From contig CALMWF010000005.1 in assembly GCA_937873445.1 (NCBI GenBank), positions 1 through 36,203 of the forward strand: a stretch of 36,203 nt of DNA, in the 5' to 3' direction. The notes below the pieces were generated by a model. The model made no database searches, was not told where the DNA came from, and saw nothing but the letters and a program-made list of their open reading frames with translations. Positions 1-8,744 of the stretch are shown one piece after another. The first letter of the stretch is position 1, and every line of letters begins with the position of its first letter. The translations under genes were made by a program, and so were the position numbers. The stretch comes from an uncultured Alphaproteobacteria bacterium (GTDB lineage Bacteria; Pseudomonadota; Alphaproteobacteria; Rhizobiales; Aestuariivirgaceae).

Positions 1-868
<868 letters not shown>

Positions 869-931
869 CATTTACCGATACCCATCGGGTAATGAGATCT
901 GACAATAATTGTGCATCATCTGTCCTTCGCC

Positions 932-1050
932 GGCCTGGTGGCTATGGCGGGGTGTCCCAACCCGATCCCATCTCGAACTCGGCCGTTAAACGCCCCAGCG
1001 CCAATGGTACTTCGTCTTAAGACGCGGAAGAGTAGGTCGCTGCCGGGCCT
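932..1050 (+). rRNA. rrf: 5S ribosomal RNA
   Basis: This is an alphaproteobacterial 5S sequence of about 118 nt. It contains the conserved core CCCGATCCCATCTCGAACTC and the loop E/helix IV segment GAAGAGTAGGTCGCTGCC. Helix I can form between GGCCTGG at 932-938 and CCGGGCC at 1043-1049 with one G-U pair, which sets the ends. It follows the 23S gene by about 63 nt, as expected in an rrn operon. No tRNA gene lies between it and the terminator or in the 250 bases beyond. Confidence 0.95.
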
Positions 1051-1089
1051 GCGAAAGACAGATTTCTCTTCATTCACAGCATTGAACGC

Positions 1090-1125
1090 AACCCGCTTCG
1101 TTGAAAAACGAGGCGGGTTTTGTTT
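1090..1125 (+). terminator. Intrinsic terminator of the rrn operon
   Basis: AACCCGCTTCGTT (1090-1102), loop GAAA, then AACGAGGCGGGTT (1107-1119) form a 13-bp stem with a single G-U pair, followed by TTGTTTT. It lies about 40 nt after the 5S gene and points the same way. The 1126-1323 stretch beyond it holds no gene I can support; it has only a 12-nt echo of the stem's 3' arm at 1206-1217. Confidence 0.93.
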
Positions 1126-1323
1126 TGCCCTTTCGGCCAACTGCGCAAAGCCGTCTATTTTTCCGCCATGACGGAGGATCGAAGCCAGGCCGCTTGGCGG
1201 CAAAGCGAGGCGGGTTTGTCTCGTCGATTGGGGGAATTTACCCCAAGGCGGTGTGCTTGAAATTGCCTGTGCGCCGGTGTTCACTGGCGGCTCTTCCCTT
1301 CTTTGACCGGGCTGCATGATGAT

Positions 1324-2154
1324 ATGTCGGGCATGAAACCGAGCGAGGACCGCCCGACCTGTCCTGAGCCACAGGAGCATCAGCTCTTTTTCGTCAAGCA
1401 GGGCAACGGCACCGTTGTGACGGTAAACTGGCGGGAGGTTCGGGAGCGCATTGCCGCTGGTACGATCGGGCCCGATACCAGCCTACGGCCGGTGGAGAGC
1501 CCGCACTGGGTCACAGCCGCGGGCCTTGCCTTCGGCCCCGGACGTCCGGTCCCCGTCGCCCTTCCGCCGCCGCGGCCTGGCTGGTGTTCACGCGCGCCGG
1601 AGGCGTGGGATGCCCATGCCAGGCGGGCTTTTCCACGCATGGCGGCACGGGTGGCCGATGCCCTTCTCGGCGTTCCCATCATTGCTGGTCTTGCCCTTGC
1701 CTTGACCAGGATCGATCCCTATCTGGCTCAGTCGATTCTTGAGCCGCCGCCCGGAACGGCAGCGACCCTTGCCGATGGGGTGATTTTTGCCGTTGTCTAT
1801 ATTCTTTCAAGTGCGGTGTTTCTGGGTGCCACGGGCACCACGCCAGGCAAATTGCTGTTCGGCATCTTTGTGCTGGGGAATGGCGGCGCGCCGATGGGAT
1901 TGCTCAGGGCGCTGCGCCGCGAGGCGTGGGTCTATGTGGCAGGCCTGGGATTCACTTTGCCTCCTGTTGCCCTCATCACCCTGGCCTTGTCGTTGCGCCG
2001 CCTTAAGCGGACGGGGGTGATGTGGTGGGATGACGGTCGGTCATCGGTGGTAATGCGTCCTGCCGGGCGGGTTGACTATTTATCCAGCCTGCTGGGCCTG
2101 GTTGTCATTGCTGCTCTTCTGTTGCTGTTGCGCTGGAGTGTGGGGTTGGAATGA
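1324..2154 (+). CDS. GYF_2-like and RDD domain membrane protein
   Basis: Predicted inner-membrane protein of 276 residues. An N-terminal soluble part (about residues 18-65, with FFVKQG, an acidic/arginine helix, GTIGPDTSLRP and a following W) looks like a GYF_2/DUF4339 domain, a presumed protein-interaction module. The C-terminal half is an RDD domain: an arginine just before the first hydrophobic segment (MAARVADALLGVPI), then a second segment and the family's G-T-T-P-G-K-LLFGI motif. A final hydrophobic helix closes the protein. RDD proteins are membrane proteins whose roles are mostly unknown. Start choice is uncertain: no strong Shine-Dalgarno sequence precedes ATG 1324, and TTG 1303 and ATG 1333 are alternatives. 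Its stop overlaps the next start (ATGA), so the two genes are probably translationally coupled. Confidence 0.85.
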   Translation: MSGMKPSEDRPTCPEPQEHQLFFVKQGNGTVVTVNWREVRERIAAGTIGPDTSLRPVESPHWVTAAGLAFGPGRPVPVALPPPRPGWCSRAPEAWDAHARRAFPRMAARVADALLGVPIIAGLALALTRIDPYLAQSILEPPPGTAATLADGVIFAVVYILSSAVFLGATGTTPGKLLFGIFVLGNGGAPMGLLRALRREAWVYVAGLGFTLPPVALITLALSLRRLKRTGVMWWDDGRSSVVMRPAGRVDYLSSLLGLVVIAALLLLLRWSVGLE

Positions 2155-3098
2155 ACACCGCGTGGGACAGGGGCATCAGAGGGTATGCCCGTGTGGTGAG
2201 GGATGACCTGCCACCTGTGCCGGATCATGCCCATCGTCCGACAAACATCCGGCGCCTCATGAAGTGGAGCTTGCTGATCCTGGCCGTCGGGCTGGTGCTG
2301 GTCATTTTCGAAGTCCCCCTCGACAATGGTCTGGAAGGTGTCTTTGGCGCCTGGCGCGCTGTTGTGTGGCTTCTCCTCTCGGCAGTGGTGGCGGGGGCGC
2401 AGGCGCTGGTCTTGCGGTTGCTGTGGAAGAGCCCGGAGCGTCAGCGGGCCACGGGCTGCGCGGCGGTTGCGGTGATGGTGACCATTGCCGCCTTGATCTT
2501 CCAGTTCCAGCAGTTTGCCTACAATGCCCTGGTGACCCCGGACCTGGTGCTCAATTCCCTGGCGCAAGACAGCGAACCCTATTCCGGCGAAGTCTTCAGA
2601 TTCGGATCGGCTGGTGCCTTCATCAAGGGTGACATTTATGAGGGCCTTGTTGAACCGCTGAACCGGATCAACGACGAGGGGCCGGGCATCCGCAAGATCT
2701 ACATCAGCAGCGGTGGCGGCGCGGTCAACACTGCCTATGCCATTGCGGCGTTTATTGAAGAAAACAATGTCGAGGTGATGGTTGTCGACGAGTGCCTGTC
2801 GGCCTGCACCATCATTGCCTTCTCCGCCCGGTCGCTCAGCGCTAATCGCAATGCGGTCTTCGGCTTTCACCCGCTTTCGTTTTACGCCGGCCCCTATTCA
2901 CAGCCGATACGCTGGGCCCTGGACCGCGATAACGAAGACTATTTTGATTTTCTCAAGGACCATGCCGTGCCGCTTGAAGTGATTTCAAAGGCGCGCCGCC
3001 TGCAACCTGACGATATGCACTACGAGACGGCGGTAGACATGGAACGATGGGCGACTGTTGATCGCCTGGTGCATTTCGAGTCGACGGAGAAGGAGTAG
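2151..3098 (+). CDS. Membrane-anchored ClpP-fold (COG3904-like) protein
   Basis: 315 residues. Three hydrophobic segments at about 38-55, 70-92 and 103-120 are followed by a domain of about 190 residues with the ClpP/crotonase layout: KIYISSGGGAVNTAYAIAAF (the strand and oxyanion-type glycines), then VDECLSACTIIAF and GFHPLS. Ser217 in the C-L-S-A-C motif and His240 sit where the nucleophile and histidine of ClpP-like serine peptidases sit, so proteolytic activity is plausible. The topology puts the domain beyond the last helix, possibly in the periplasm. The gene overlaps the preceding RDD gene by 4 nt, which suggests the pair acts together. The substrate is unknown. I see the fold motifs directly; catalysis is inference. 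Confidence 0.8.
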   Translation: MNTAWDRGIRGYARVVRDDLPPVPDHAHRPTNIRRLMKWSLLILAVGLVLVIFEVPLDNGLEGVFGAWRAVVWLLLSAVVAGAQALVLRLLWKSPERQRATGCAAVAVMVTIAALIFQFQQFAYNALVTPDLVLNSLAQDSEPYSGEVFRFGSAGAFIKGDIYEGLVEPLNRINDEGPGIRKIYISSGGGAVNTAYAIAAFIEENNVEVMVVDECLSACTIIAFSARSLSANRNAVFGFHPLSFYAGPYSQPIRWALDRDNEDYFDFLKDHAVPLEVISKARRLQPDDMHYETAVDMERWATVDRLVHFESTEKE

Positions 3099-3237
3099 AG
3101 CGGCAACGGGTGCGCCGCAGCTGCTCTGGGTTGTGGGCGTTCTGGCAGACCGTCTCGGTCAGGCTGCGACAATAGGTCGGGATGTCCACCGCTCACATTC
3201 AGAGTCAATCTGGGGCGCGGGGGCGTGGAGGGACGCC

Positions 3238-3558
3238 ATGTCGATCTTTCATATGGACGTGAACGTGGGCGGGCGCACGGGGCATTTGCGCCTGGAAATT
3301 GCCTATCTGGAGCCGAAGCAGAGCTGGCAGTGCCAGCCCGCCGACATCATCGGCTCGCATAGGGGCGATGTGCGCTGGCGGGCCAGCCAGATTGGCCTGT
3401 TTGCCAATGAGGACGGCACGGCGGAACGGCCCTATGCCATTCTCGATGTGCCGGAGGACGGGCTGGACGAAGCGCCCATTGGCGAGACGGGTGAAATCCG
3501 CATTGTCTCGTCCGGCGTGGGCCAGTGGGTGCTGAAGGAAAAAATCGTCAAGCCGTGA
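3238..3558 (+). CDS. Hypothetical protein, 106 aa
   Basis: I do not recognise this protein. The start ATG 3238 is chosen because GTGGAGGGACGCC, a good ribosome binding site, lies just before it. The frame is open upstream to 3058, but those codons translate to arginine-rich, unlikely protein. The product is soluble and acidic, with a conserved-looking core (QPADIIGSHRGDVRW, then IVSSGVGQWVLKEKI) and no signal peptide or membrane segment. The C-terminal part reads like a small beta domain. It lies 139 nt after the ClpP-fold gene on the same strand; that gap holds nothing I can identify. It converges on the DUF4126 gene. Confidence 0.7.
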   Translation: MSIFHMDVNVGGRTGHLRLEIAYLEPKQSWQCQPADIIGSHRGDVRWRASQIGLFANEDGTAERPYAILDVPEDGLDEAPIGETGEIRIVSSGVGQWVLKEKIVKP

Positions 3559-3567
3559 GGGCGCTCG

Positions 3568-4146
3568 TCATTCCTCAACGAGGCGATTTTTGCGCATCCG
3601 CCGGATGACGCGATAGGCGATGTAAACCGCAACCAGCGCCAGGGCGAGGGCAAGCCAGGGCGCCACCAGCGACAGCAGCGACAGCACCACGGCGCCGATG
3701 ATTTCGCCGGTGCTCAGGATGTGATTGCCGGTGCCGCCGGTGAGCACGGTGGAGTGGCCGCGGGCAATGGCGGTGGCCCCCTGGGTGAGGCTGGCCGCAC
3801 CCCCGCCGGCAATGATGGCCAGTGTCCACTTCAGCATGGGCGGCATGCCGGTCATGACCGCTGCCGACACCATGACCCCGGCAATGAGGGCGGCCGGGGC
3901 GGCCAGCGTGTCCAGAAGATTGTCCACACCGGGAATGTAATAGGCGAGGATTTCGGCCAGCGCCGCCACCGCCAGCATGATGAGGGCGGGTGTGCTGGCA
4001 ACCCAGGCAAAGCCGTCGCTCACCGGCACAAAACCCCAGTGGGCCGAGGCCCCCAGTGCCAGAAGCGGCACAAAGACCCGGAAACCCGCAGCGGCGGCCA
4101 GGCTGATGCCTAAAACCACCGGCATGAGATAGTCCCAACCCAGCAT
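3568..4146 (-). CDS. DUF4126 family membrane protein
   Basis: 192 residues. The start is placed at the ATG at 4146 because AGGGAGG stands about 8 nt before it; an upstream in-frame start at 4194 would add 16 unlikely residues. The protein is strongly hydrophobic with about five membrane segments. It carries the family's features: an N-terminal GISLAAAAGFRVFVPLL stretch, AHWG, an IPGVDNLLDTLAAPAA segment and GATAIARGHSTVLTGGTGN. It ends in a basic tail (RRMRKNR). DUF4126 proteins are uncharacterised inner-membrane proteins, so no function is claimed. It is divergent from the FAD oxidase gene across about 150 nt. Confidence 0.85.
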   Translation of the reverse strand: MLGWDYLMPVVLGISLAAAAGFRVFVPLLALGASAHWGFVPVSDGFAWVASTPALIMLAVAALAEILAYYIPGVDNLLDTLAAPAALIAGVMVSAAVMTGMPPMLKWTLAIIAGGGAASLTQGATAIARGHSTVLTGGTGNHILSTGEIIGAVVLSLLSLVAPWLALALALVAVYIAYRVIRRMRKNRLVEE

Positions 4147-4297
4147 GGCGGAGCCTCCCTGTTCCGGTGATGATAAATGGTGCGTCGCGGGCAAATGTCA
4201 AAGCCTCAGTGGGGCTGGCGCTTGGGTGGAACTGGCCCTTGTTTCGGGGCCGGGGCGGGGATAGCTAGGCGCAGCCCGATCATCAGGATTTGTGCCC

Positions 4298-5581
4298 ATG
4301 TTGAATGATCCCCGCTCGCACGGATTGTGGGAAAGAACGGCTCCACCCGCCCCCGTCACCCGGCCGCTTGCCGGGGTTGTGAAGGCCGATGTGGCGGTGA
4401 TCGGTGCCGGTTTTACCGGCTGCTCGGCAGCGCTGCATCTGGCGCAGGGTGGCGCCAGGGTGGTGGTGCTGGAAAGGGCCGAGGTGGGCTATGGCGCGGC
4501 GGGGCGCAATGTGGGCCTGGCCAATGCCGGTCTGTGGGTCATGCCACAGGACATCATCAAGGCGCTGGGCGGGGATTACGGCAACCGCATTCTCAACCTG
4601 CTGGGCAACGGCCCGCAGGAGGTATGGGACACCATCGAGAGGCACGGCATTGCCTGCGAGGCGACCCACCGGGGCACGCTCCACCTGGCGCTGGGCAAGG
4701 CCGGTCTCAAGGAACTGGAGGAACGCTCAGCCCAATGGCAGGAACGGGGTGCGCCGGTGCGGCTTCTCGACAAGGCCGAGACGGCGAGCCGCGTCGGCTC
4801 ATCGGCCTATGAGGGAGCCCTTCTCGACATGCGGGCGGGCACGGTGCAGCCGCTGGCCTATGTGCGCGGGCTGGCGCGGGCGGCCATCACCGCGGGGGCT
4901 GTCATCCACACTGCCACGCCGGTCAACCAGGTGGAGGTGGGCGGCAAGGGCTGGCGGCTGGTGACAGCGCAGGGCCAGGTCGAGGCCGACTGGGTGATTG
5001 TGGCCACCGACGCCTATACCACCAGCCCCTTTGCCGAGTTGCGGCTGGAGCAGGTGCATCTGCCCTATTTCAATTTTGCCACCGCCCCCCTTTCCGAGGC
5101 GCAGCGGGTGCGCATTCTGCCGGGGCTGGAGGGCTGCTGGGATACCAAGGAAGTGCTGAACTCCTTCCGCATGGATGCGGCGGGCCGTCTGGTCTTCGGC
5201 AGCGTGGGGGCGCTGCGGGGGCCGGGGGCTGCCATTCACCGCAATTATTCCAGGCGGGCGCTGGCCCGGCTCTTCCCCGACCTCAAGGGCATTGATTTTG
5301 AGTCCGAATGGTATGGCATGATCGGCATGACCAGTGACAACATTCCGCGCTTCCACCGGCTGGGCCATCGGGTCATCTGTTTTTCCGGCTATAATGGCCG
5401 GGGCATCGGCACCGGCACGGTGTTCGGGCGGGTGCTGGCAGAGCATGTGCTGGGCAAGATTGCCGAGACCGATCTGCCGCTGCCGCTGTCACCCGCCACG
5501 GCCATTCGCCGCCGCAGATTGAAGGAACTGTATTACGAGACGGGCGCCCAGGCCGCCCATTTTGTCGATCAACGGATTTGA
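4298..5581 (+). CDS. DAO-family FAD oxidoreductase, probable L-pipecolate oxidase (AmaA-like)
   Basis: 427 residues, the usual length for this family. Near the N-terminus is the dinucleotide-binding motif VAVIGAGFTGCSAALHLAQG with the closing VVVLE. Next comes GAAGRN, typical of the PuuB/AmaA/ordL branch, and the C-terminal FAD-binding motif is FSGYNGRGIGTGTVFGR. Such enzymes oxidise secondary amines or amino acids, for example gamma-glutamylputrescine (PuuB) or L-pipecolate (AmaA). The next gene, 8 nt downstream, is an ALDH7-type aminoadipate-semialdehyde dehydrogenase. The pair therefore favours pipecolate to piperideine-6-carboxylate and on to 2-aminoadipate. PuuB-like activity remains possible because PuuA- and PuuD-like genes occur elsewhere in the window. 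ATG 4298 is chosen over GTG 4292 because AGGA at 4285-4288 is correctly spaced for it. Confidence 0.85.
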   Translation: MLNDPRSHGLWERTAPPAPVTRPLAGVVKADVAVIGAGFTGCSAALHLAQGGARVVVLERAEVGYGAAGRNVGLANAGLWVMPQDIIKALGGDYGNRILNLLGNGPQEVWDTIERHGIACEATHRGTLHLALGKAGLKELEERSAQWQERGAPVRLLDKAETASRVGSSAYEGALLDMRAGTVQPLAYVRGLARAAITAGAVIHTATPVNQVEVGGKGWRLVTAQGQVEADWVIVATDAYTTSPFAELRLEQVHLPYFNFATAPLSEAQRVRILPGLEGCWDTKEVLNSFRMDAAGRLVFGSVGALRGPGAAIHRNYSRRALARLFPDLKGIDFESEWYGMIGMTSDNIPRFHRLGHRVICFSGYNGRGIGTGTVFGRVLAEHVLGKIAETDLPLPLSPATAIRRRRLKELYYETGAQAAHFVDQRI

Positions 5582-5589
5582 GGACAATC

Positions 5590-7116
5590 ATGAGCACTGC
5601 TGCTGAAGTGAGGAAACTGCTGGCCGACATGGGCGTGGACCAGAAGCGCCTGACGCCGGGGGCGCTGTCCTGCCGGTCGGCCGTCACCGGCGAGGAACTG
5701 ATGACGCTGGCCGATGCCGGCACGGCCGAAACGGGACGGGACATTGCCGCAGCCCATGATGCCTATCTTTCCTGGCGGGTGACGCCCGCGCCCAAGCGCG
5801 GCGAGCTGGTTCGTCTGTGGGCGGAGGAATTGCGCGCTCACAAGGACGCGCTGGGCCGTCTCGTCTCGGTGGAGGTGGGCAAGATCACCTCGGAGGGTCT
5901 GGGCGAAGTGCAGGAGATGATCGACATCTGTGACTTTGCCGTGGGCCTGTCGCGCCAGCTCTATGGTCTTACCATCGCCAGCGAGCGCCAGGATCACCGG
6001 ATGATGGAAAGCTGGCACCCGCTGGGCGTGGTGGGCATCATCTCGGCCTTCAATTTTCCGGTGGCGGTGTGGTCGTGGAACACCGCACTGGCCCTGGTCT
6101 GCGGCAATGCGGTGGTGTGGAAACCGTCGGAAAAGGCGGCCCTGTCGGCACTGGCGGCACATGCCCTGCTGGAGCGCGCCGTGGCCCGCTACAACGCTGC
6201 GGACGGCAAGGCGCCGGCGGGCCTGTCCGGACTGGTGGTGGGGGCGCGCGCAGCGGGCGAGGCGCTGGTTCAATCCCATCAGGTGCCGCTGGTCTCGGCC
6301 ACCGGGTCCACCCGCATGGGCCGGGCCGTGGGGCCGAAGGTGGCGGAACGCTTCGGCCGCTCGCTTCTGGAGCTGGGCGGCAACAATGCCGCCATTGTCA
6401 CGCCCTCGGCCGATCTTGATCTCACGGTGCGCGGCGTGGCCTTTGCCGCCATGGGCACGGCGGGCCAGCGCTGCACCACGCTGCGCCGCCTTATTGTGCA
6501 TGAGAGCATTCATGACACGCTGGTGGCCCGGCTGGAGAAGGCCTACGCCTCGGTGAAGGTGGGCAACCCGCTGGAGGACGGCACGCTGGTGGGGCCGCTC
6601 ATCGACAAGGCGGCCTTCGACATGATGCAGAAGGCGCTGGCCGAGGCCAAGGCGGCGGGCGGCAGGGTGCAGGGTGGCGAGCGCGTGATGCTGAACGGCC
6701 TGCCGGAGGGCTATTATGTGCGGCCCGCCCTGGTGGAAATGCCCAAGCAGGTGGGGCCGGTGGTTGAGGAAACCTTCGCGCCCATTCTCTACGTGCTGAA
6801 ATACCGCGATTTCGACGAGGCGCTGGCGCTGCACAATGCGGTGCCGCAGGGCCTGTCGTCGTCGATCTTCACGCTCGACATGCGCGAGGCGGAAACCTTC
6901 CTGTCGGCGCGCGGCTCGGATTGCGGCATTGCCAATGTCAATATCGGCCCGTCGGGGGCGGAAATCGGCGGCGCCTTCGGCGGTGAAAAGGAAACCGGCG
7001 GCGGCCGCGAGTCCGGCTCGGACGCGTGGAAGGCCTATATGCGGCGGGCCACCAACACCATCAATTACGGCACGTCACTGCCGCTGGCCCAGGGGGTGAA
7101 GTTCGACGTGGCCTAG
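5590..7116 (+). CDS. amaB: L-aminoadipate-semialdehyde dehydrogenase, ALDH7 family
   Basis: 508 residues, matching the ALDH7/antiquitin family. Family marks are MESWHPLGVVGIISAFNFPV with VWSWNTALAL, GNAVVWKPSEK for NAD binding, catalytic Glu261 in LELGGNNAA, and nucleophile Cys295 in GTAGQRCTTLRR. The C-terminal SGAEIGGAFGGEKETGGGRE block is also typical. It would oxidise 2-aminoadipate-6-semialdehyde (in equilibrium with piperideine-6-carboxylate) to 2-aminoadipate in lysine catabolism, in the cytoplasm. The gene follows the FAD oxidase by 8 nt with AGGA before its ATG, so the two form an operon. Substrate is inferred from family and neighbour. Confidence 0.9.
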   Translation: MSTAAEVRKLLADMGVDQKRLTPGALSCRSAVTGEELMTLADAGTAETGRDIAAAHDAYLSWRVTPAPKRGELVRLWAEELRAHKDALGRLVSVEVGKITSEGLGEVQEMIDICDFAVGLSRQLYGLTIASERQDHRMMESWHPLGVVGIISAFNFPVAVWSWNTALALVCGNAVVWKPSEKAALSALAAHALLERAVARYNAADGKAPAGLSGLVVGARAAGEALVQSHQVPLVSATGSTRMGRAVGPKVAERFGRSLLELGGNNAAIVTPSADLDLTVRGVAFAAMGTAGQRCTTLRRLIVHESIHDTLVARLEKAYASVKVGNPLEDGTLVGPLIDKAAFDMMQKALAEAKAAGGRVQGGERVMLNGLPEGYYVRPALVEMPKQVGPVVEETFAPILYVLKYRDFDEALALHNAVPQGLSSSIFTLDMREAETFLSARGSDCGIANVNIGPSGAEIGGAFGGEKETGGGRESGSDAWKAYMRRATNTINYGTSLPLAQGVKFDVA

Positions 7117-7130
7117 AAGGAGTAAGACCG

Positions 7131-7550
7131 TCAGGCTTCCTCGACGATGCGGAAGTCGTGGGTGATCTCGGCGGTCTTGCCCAGCATGATGGAGGCGGAA
7201 CAGTATTTTTCCGCCGAGAGCTGGATGGCACGCTCGACATTGGCGGGCTTAATGCCCTTGCCCGTCACCACATAGGTGACCTTGATTTTGGTGAAGACCT
7301 TGGGTTCCTCACCGGCGCGCTCGGCCTCCAGTTCCATGGCACAGCCGGACACTTTCTCGCGCATCTTCTGCAGCATCATGACCACGTCGATGCCGGTGCA
7401 GCCGCCCATGCCGAGAAGGAGCATTTCCATGGGCCGGGGGCCGAGATTGCGCCCGCCCAGATCGGCGGCGGTGTCCATCAGCACGCCGTGGCCGGAGCCA
7501 CTTTCGCCCAGAAAGCTGCGGCCTTCAATCCATTGAACCTTGACCTTCAT
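7131..7550 (-). CDS. OsmC/YhfA-type peroxiredoxin-like protein
   Basis: 139 residues starting at the ATG at 7550, which has GGAGAGGGATC before it. An in-frame extension to 7724 exists but has no family similarity that I can see. The protein begins MKVKVQWIEGRSFLGES and contains GMGGCTGIDVVMML and AEKYCSAS. These two cysteines are the pair conserved in OsmC-like thiol peroxidases, and the spacing fits the YhfA branch. OsmC proteins reduce organic hydroperoxides; YhfA-type members are less characterised. It converges on amaB with 14 nt between the stops and is divergent from terC. Confidence 0.88.
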   Translation of the reverse strand: MKVKVQWIEGRSFLGESGSGHGVLMDTAADLGGRNLGPRPMEMLLLGMGGCTGIDVVMMLQKMREKVSGCAMELEAERAGEEPKVFTKIKVTYVVTGKGIKPANVERAIQLSAEKYCSASIMLGKTAEITHDFRIVEEA

Positions 7551-7751
7551 GATCCCTCTCCTGATGGGTCGGATATTAGCATGGAGTGATATGGCGGGCG
7601 AGATTTCTGTGGCAGGGGGGCTTGAAAGCCGCGGGCTGCGCCGCCATGTTGCCAAAATCGGCTGCGGGCCCCTCTGGCGCGCGGGGTGTGCCCCGTGCGT
7701 GATGTCGGAGCCGATGACAGGCAATCAATAAAACCAACAAGAGGCAGGCCC

Positions 7752-8744
7752 ATGGACAGCTTTTCCGCCCTCATTGCAACCTCATTTCTCGGCACCCCGC
7801 TGTGGTTCTGGCTCATTTTCATCACCGTGGTGGTGACCCTGCTGGTGCTGGATCTGGGCGTTCTGCACCGCAAGACCAAGGATATTTCGGCGCGCGAGAG
7901 CTTCCTGCTCTACGGCTTCTACATGGCTGTGGCGCTGGCCTTCGGCGGCTTCGTCTGGTGGCAGCGCGGCTCGCAGGCCGGGCTTGAATTCTTCACCGGC
8001 TATCTGATCGAGCAGTCGCTTTCCATGGACAATGTCTTCGTCATTGCCATGATCTTCGGTTTTCTCGCCATTCCGCGCCATTTGCAGCACCGGGTGCTGT
8101 TCTGGGGCATTCTGGGCGTGGTGGTGTTCCGCGCCATTCTGATCGGGGCCGGGGCGGCTCTGGTCCATTCCTTCGACTGGATCCTGTTTGTGTTCGGTGC
8201 CTTTCTGGTGTTCACCGGCATCAAGATGTTTGCCAAGAAGGAGGAGAAGGCGAGCCTTGCCGATAACCCCATCTATGGCTTTCTGAAGCGCCGCTTCCGC
8301 ATGACCGATGAGCTGCATGGCCAGAACTTCACCGTCATGCTGCCCGACCCCAAGACCGGCAAGGTGGTGCGCTACATGACACCCATGCTGGTGGCGCTCA
8401 TCATGGTGGAACTGGTGGACCTGGTTTTTGCGGTGGATTCGGTGCCCGCCATTTTTGCCATCACCCAGGACCCCTTCATCGTCTATACCTCCAATATCTT
8501 CGCCATCCTCGGCCTGCGCTCGCTCTATTTCGCACTGGCGGCCGCCATCCACCGCTTCCGCTATCTGCAGTTTTCGCTGGCCATTGTGCTGGTGCTGGTG
8601 GGCATCAAGATCTTCCTGGTGCCCATGGGCATCAAGATCGACACGGCCCTGTCGCTCATCGTGACGCTGACCGTGCTGGCGGGTGGCATTCTCTATTCGC
8701 TGTGGGCCACCCGGCGTGATCCGCCGGTGCGTGATGCGGCCTAG
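7752..8744 (+). CDS. TerC/Alx family membrane protein
   Basis: 330 residues with about nine hydrophobic segments. Family signatures are EQSLSMDNVFVIAMIF, and ELVDLVFAVDSVPAIFAIT preceding FIVYTSNIFAILGLRSLYF. The large charged loop between them (KKEEKASLADNPIYGFLKRR) is typical of the longer Alx-type members. TerC proteins are linked to tellurite resistance and, for Alx and MeeF-type members, to manganese efflux and metal supply of exported proteins. ATG 7752 is preceded by GAGGCAGG. I looked for a yybP-ykoY manganese riboswitch in 7551-7751 and do not see its conserved core. The stop TAG shares the tetranucleotide CTAG with the stop of the opposing MFS gene. Confidence 0.92.
   Translation: MDSFSALIATSFLGTPLWFWLIFITVVVTLLVLDLGVLHRKTKDISARESFLLYGFYMAVALAFGGFVWWQRGSQAGLEFFTGYLIEQSLSMDNVFVIAMIFGFLAIPRHLQHRVLFWGILGVVVFRAILIGAGAALVHSFDWILFVFGAFLVFTGIKMFAKKEEKASLADNPIYGFLKRRFRMTDELHGQNFTVMLPDPKTGKVVRYMTPMLVALIMVELVDLVFAVDSVPAIFAITQDPFIVYTSNIFAILGLRSLYFALAAAIHRFRYLQFSLAIVLVLVGIKIFLVPMGIKIDTALSLIVTLTVLAGGILYSLWATRRDPPVRDAA

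Noticed and set aside
1051-1323. A tRNA gene after the 5S, as is common in alphaproteobacterial rrn operons
   Set aside because: No cloverleaf or T-loop GTTCRA pattern is visible; only the terminator is present.
7551-7751. yybP-ykoY manganese riboswitch upstream of the TerC gene
   Set aside because: Searched because Alx-type genes often have one, but the conserved loop sequences and pairing are not visible.
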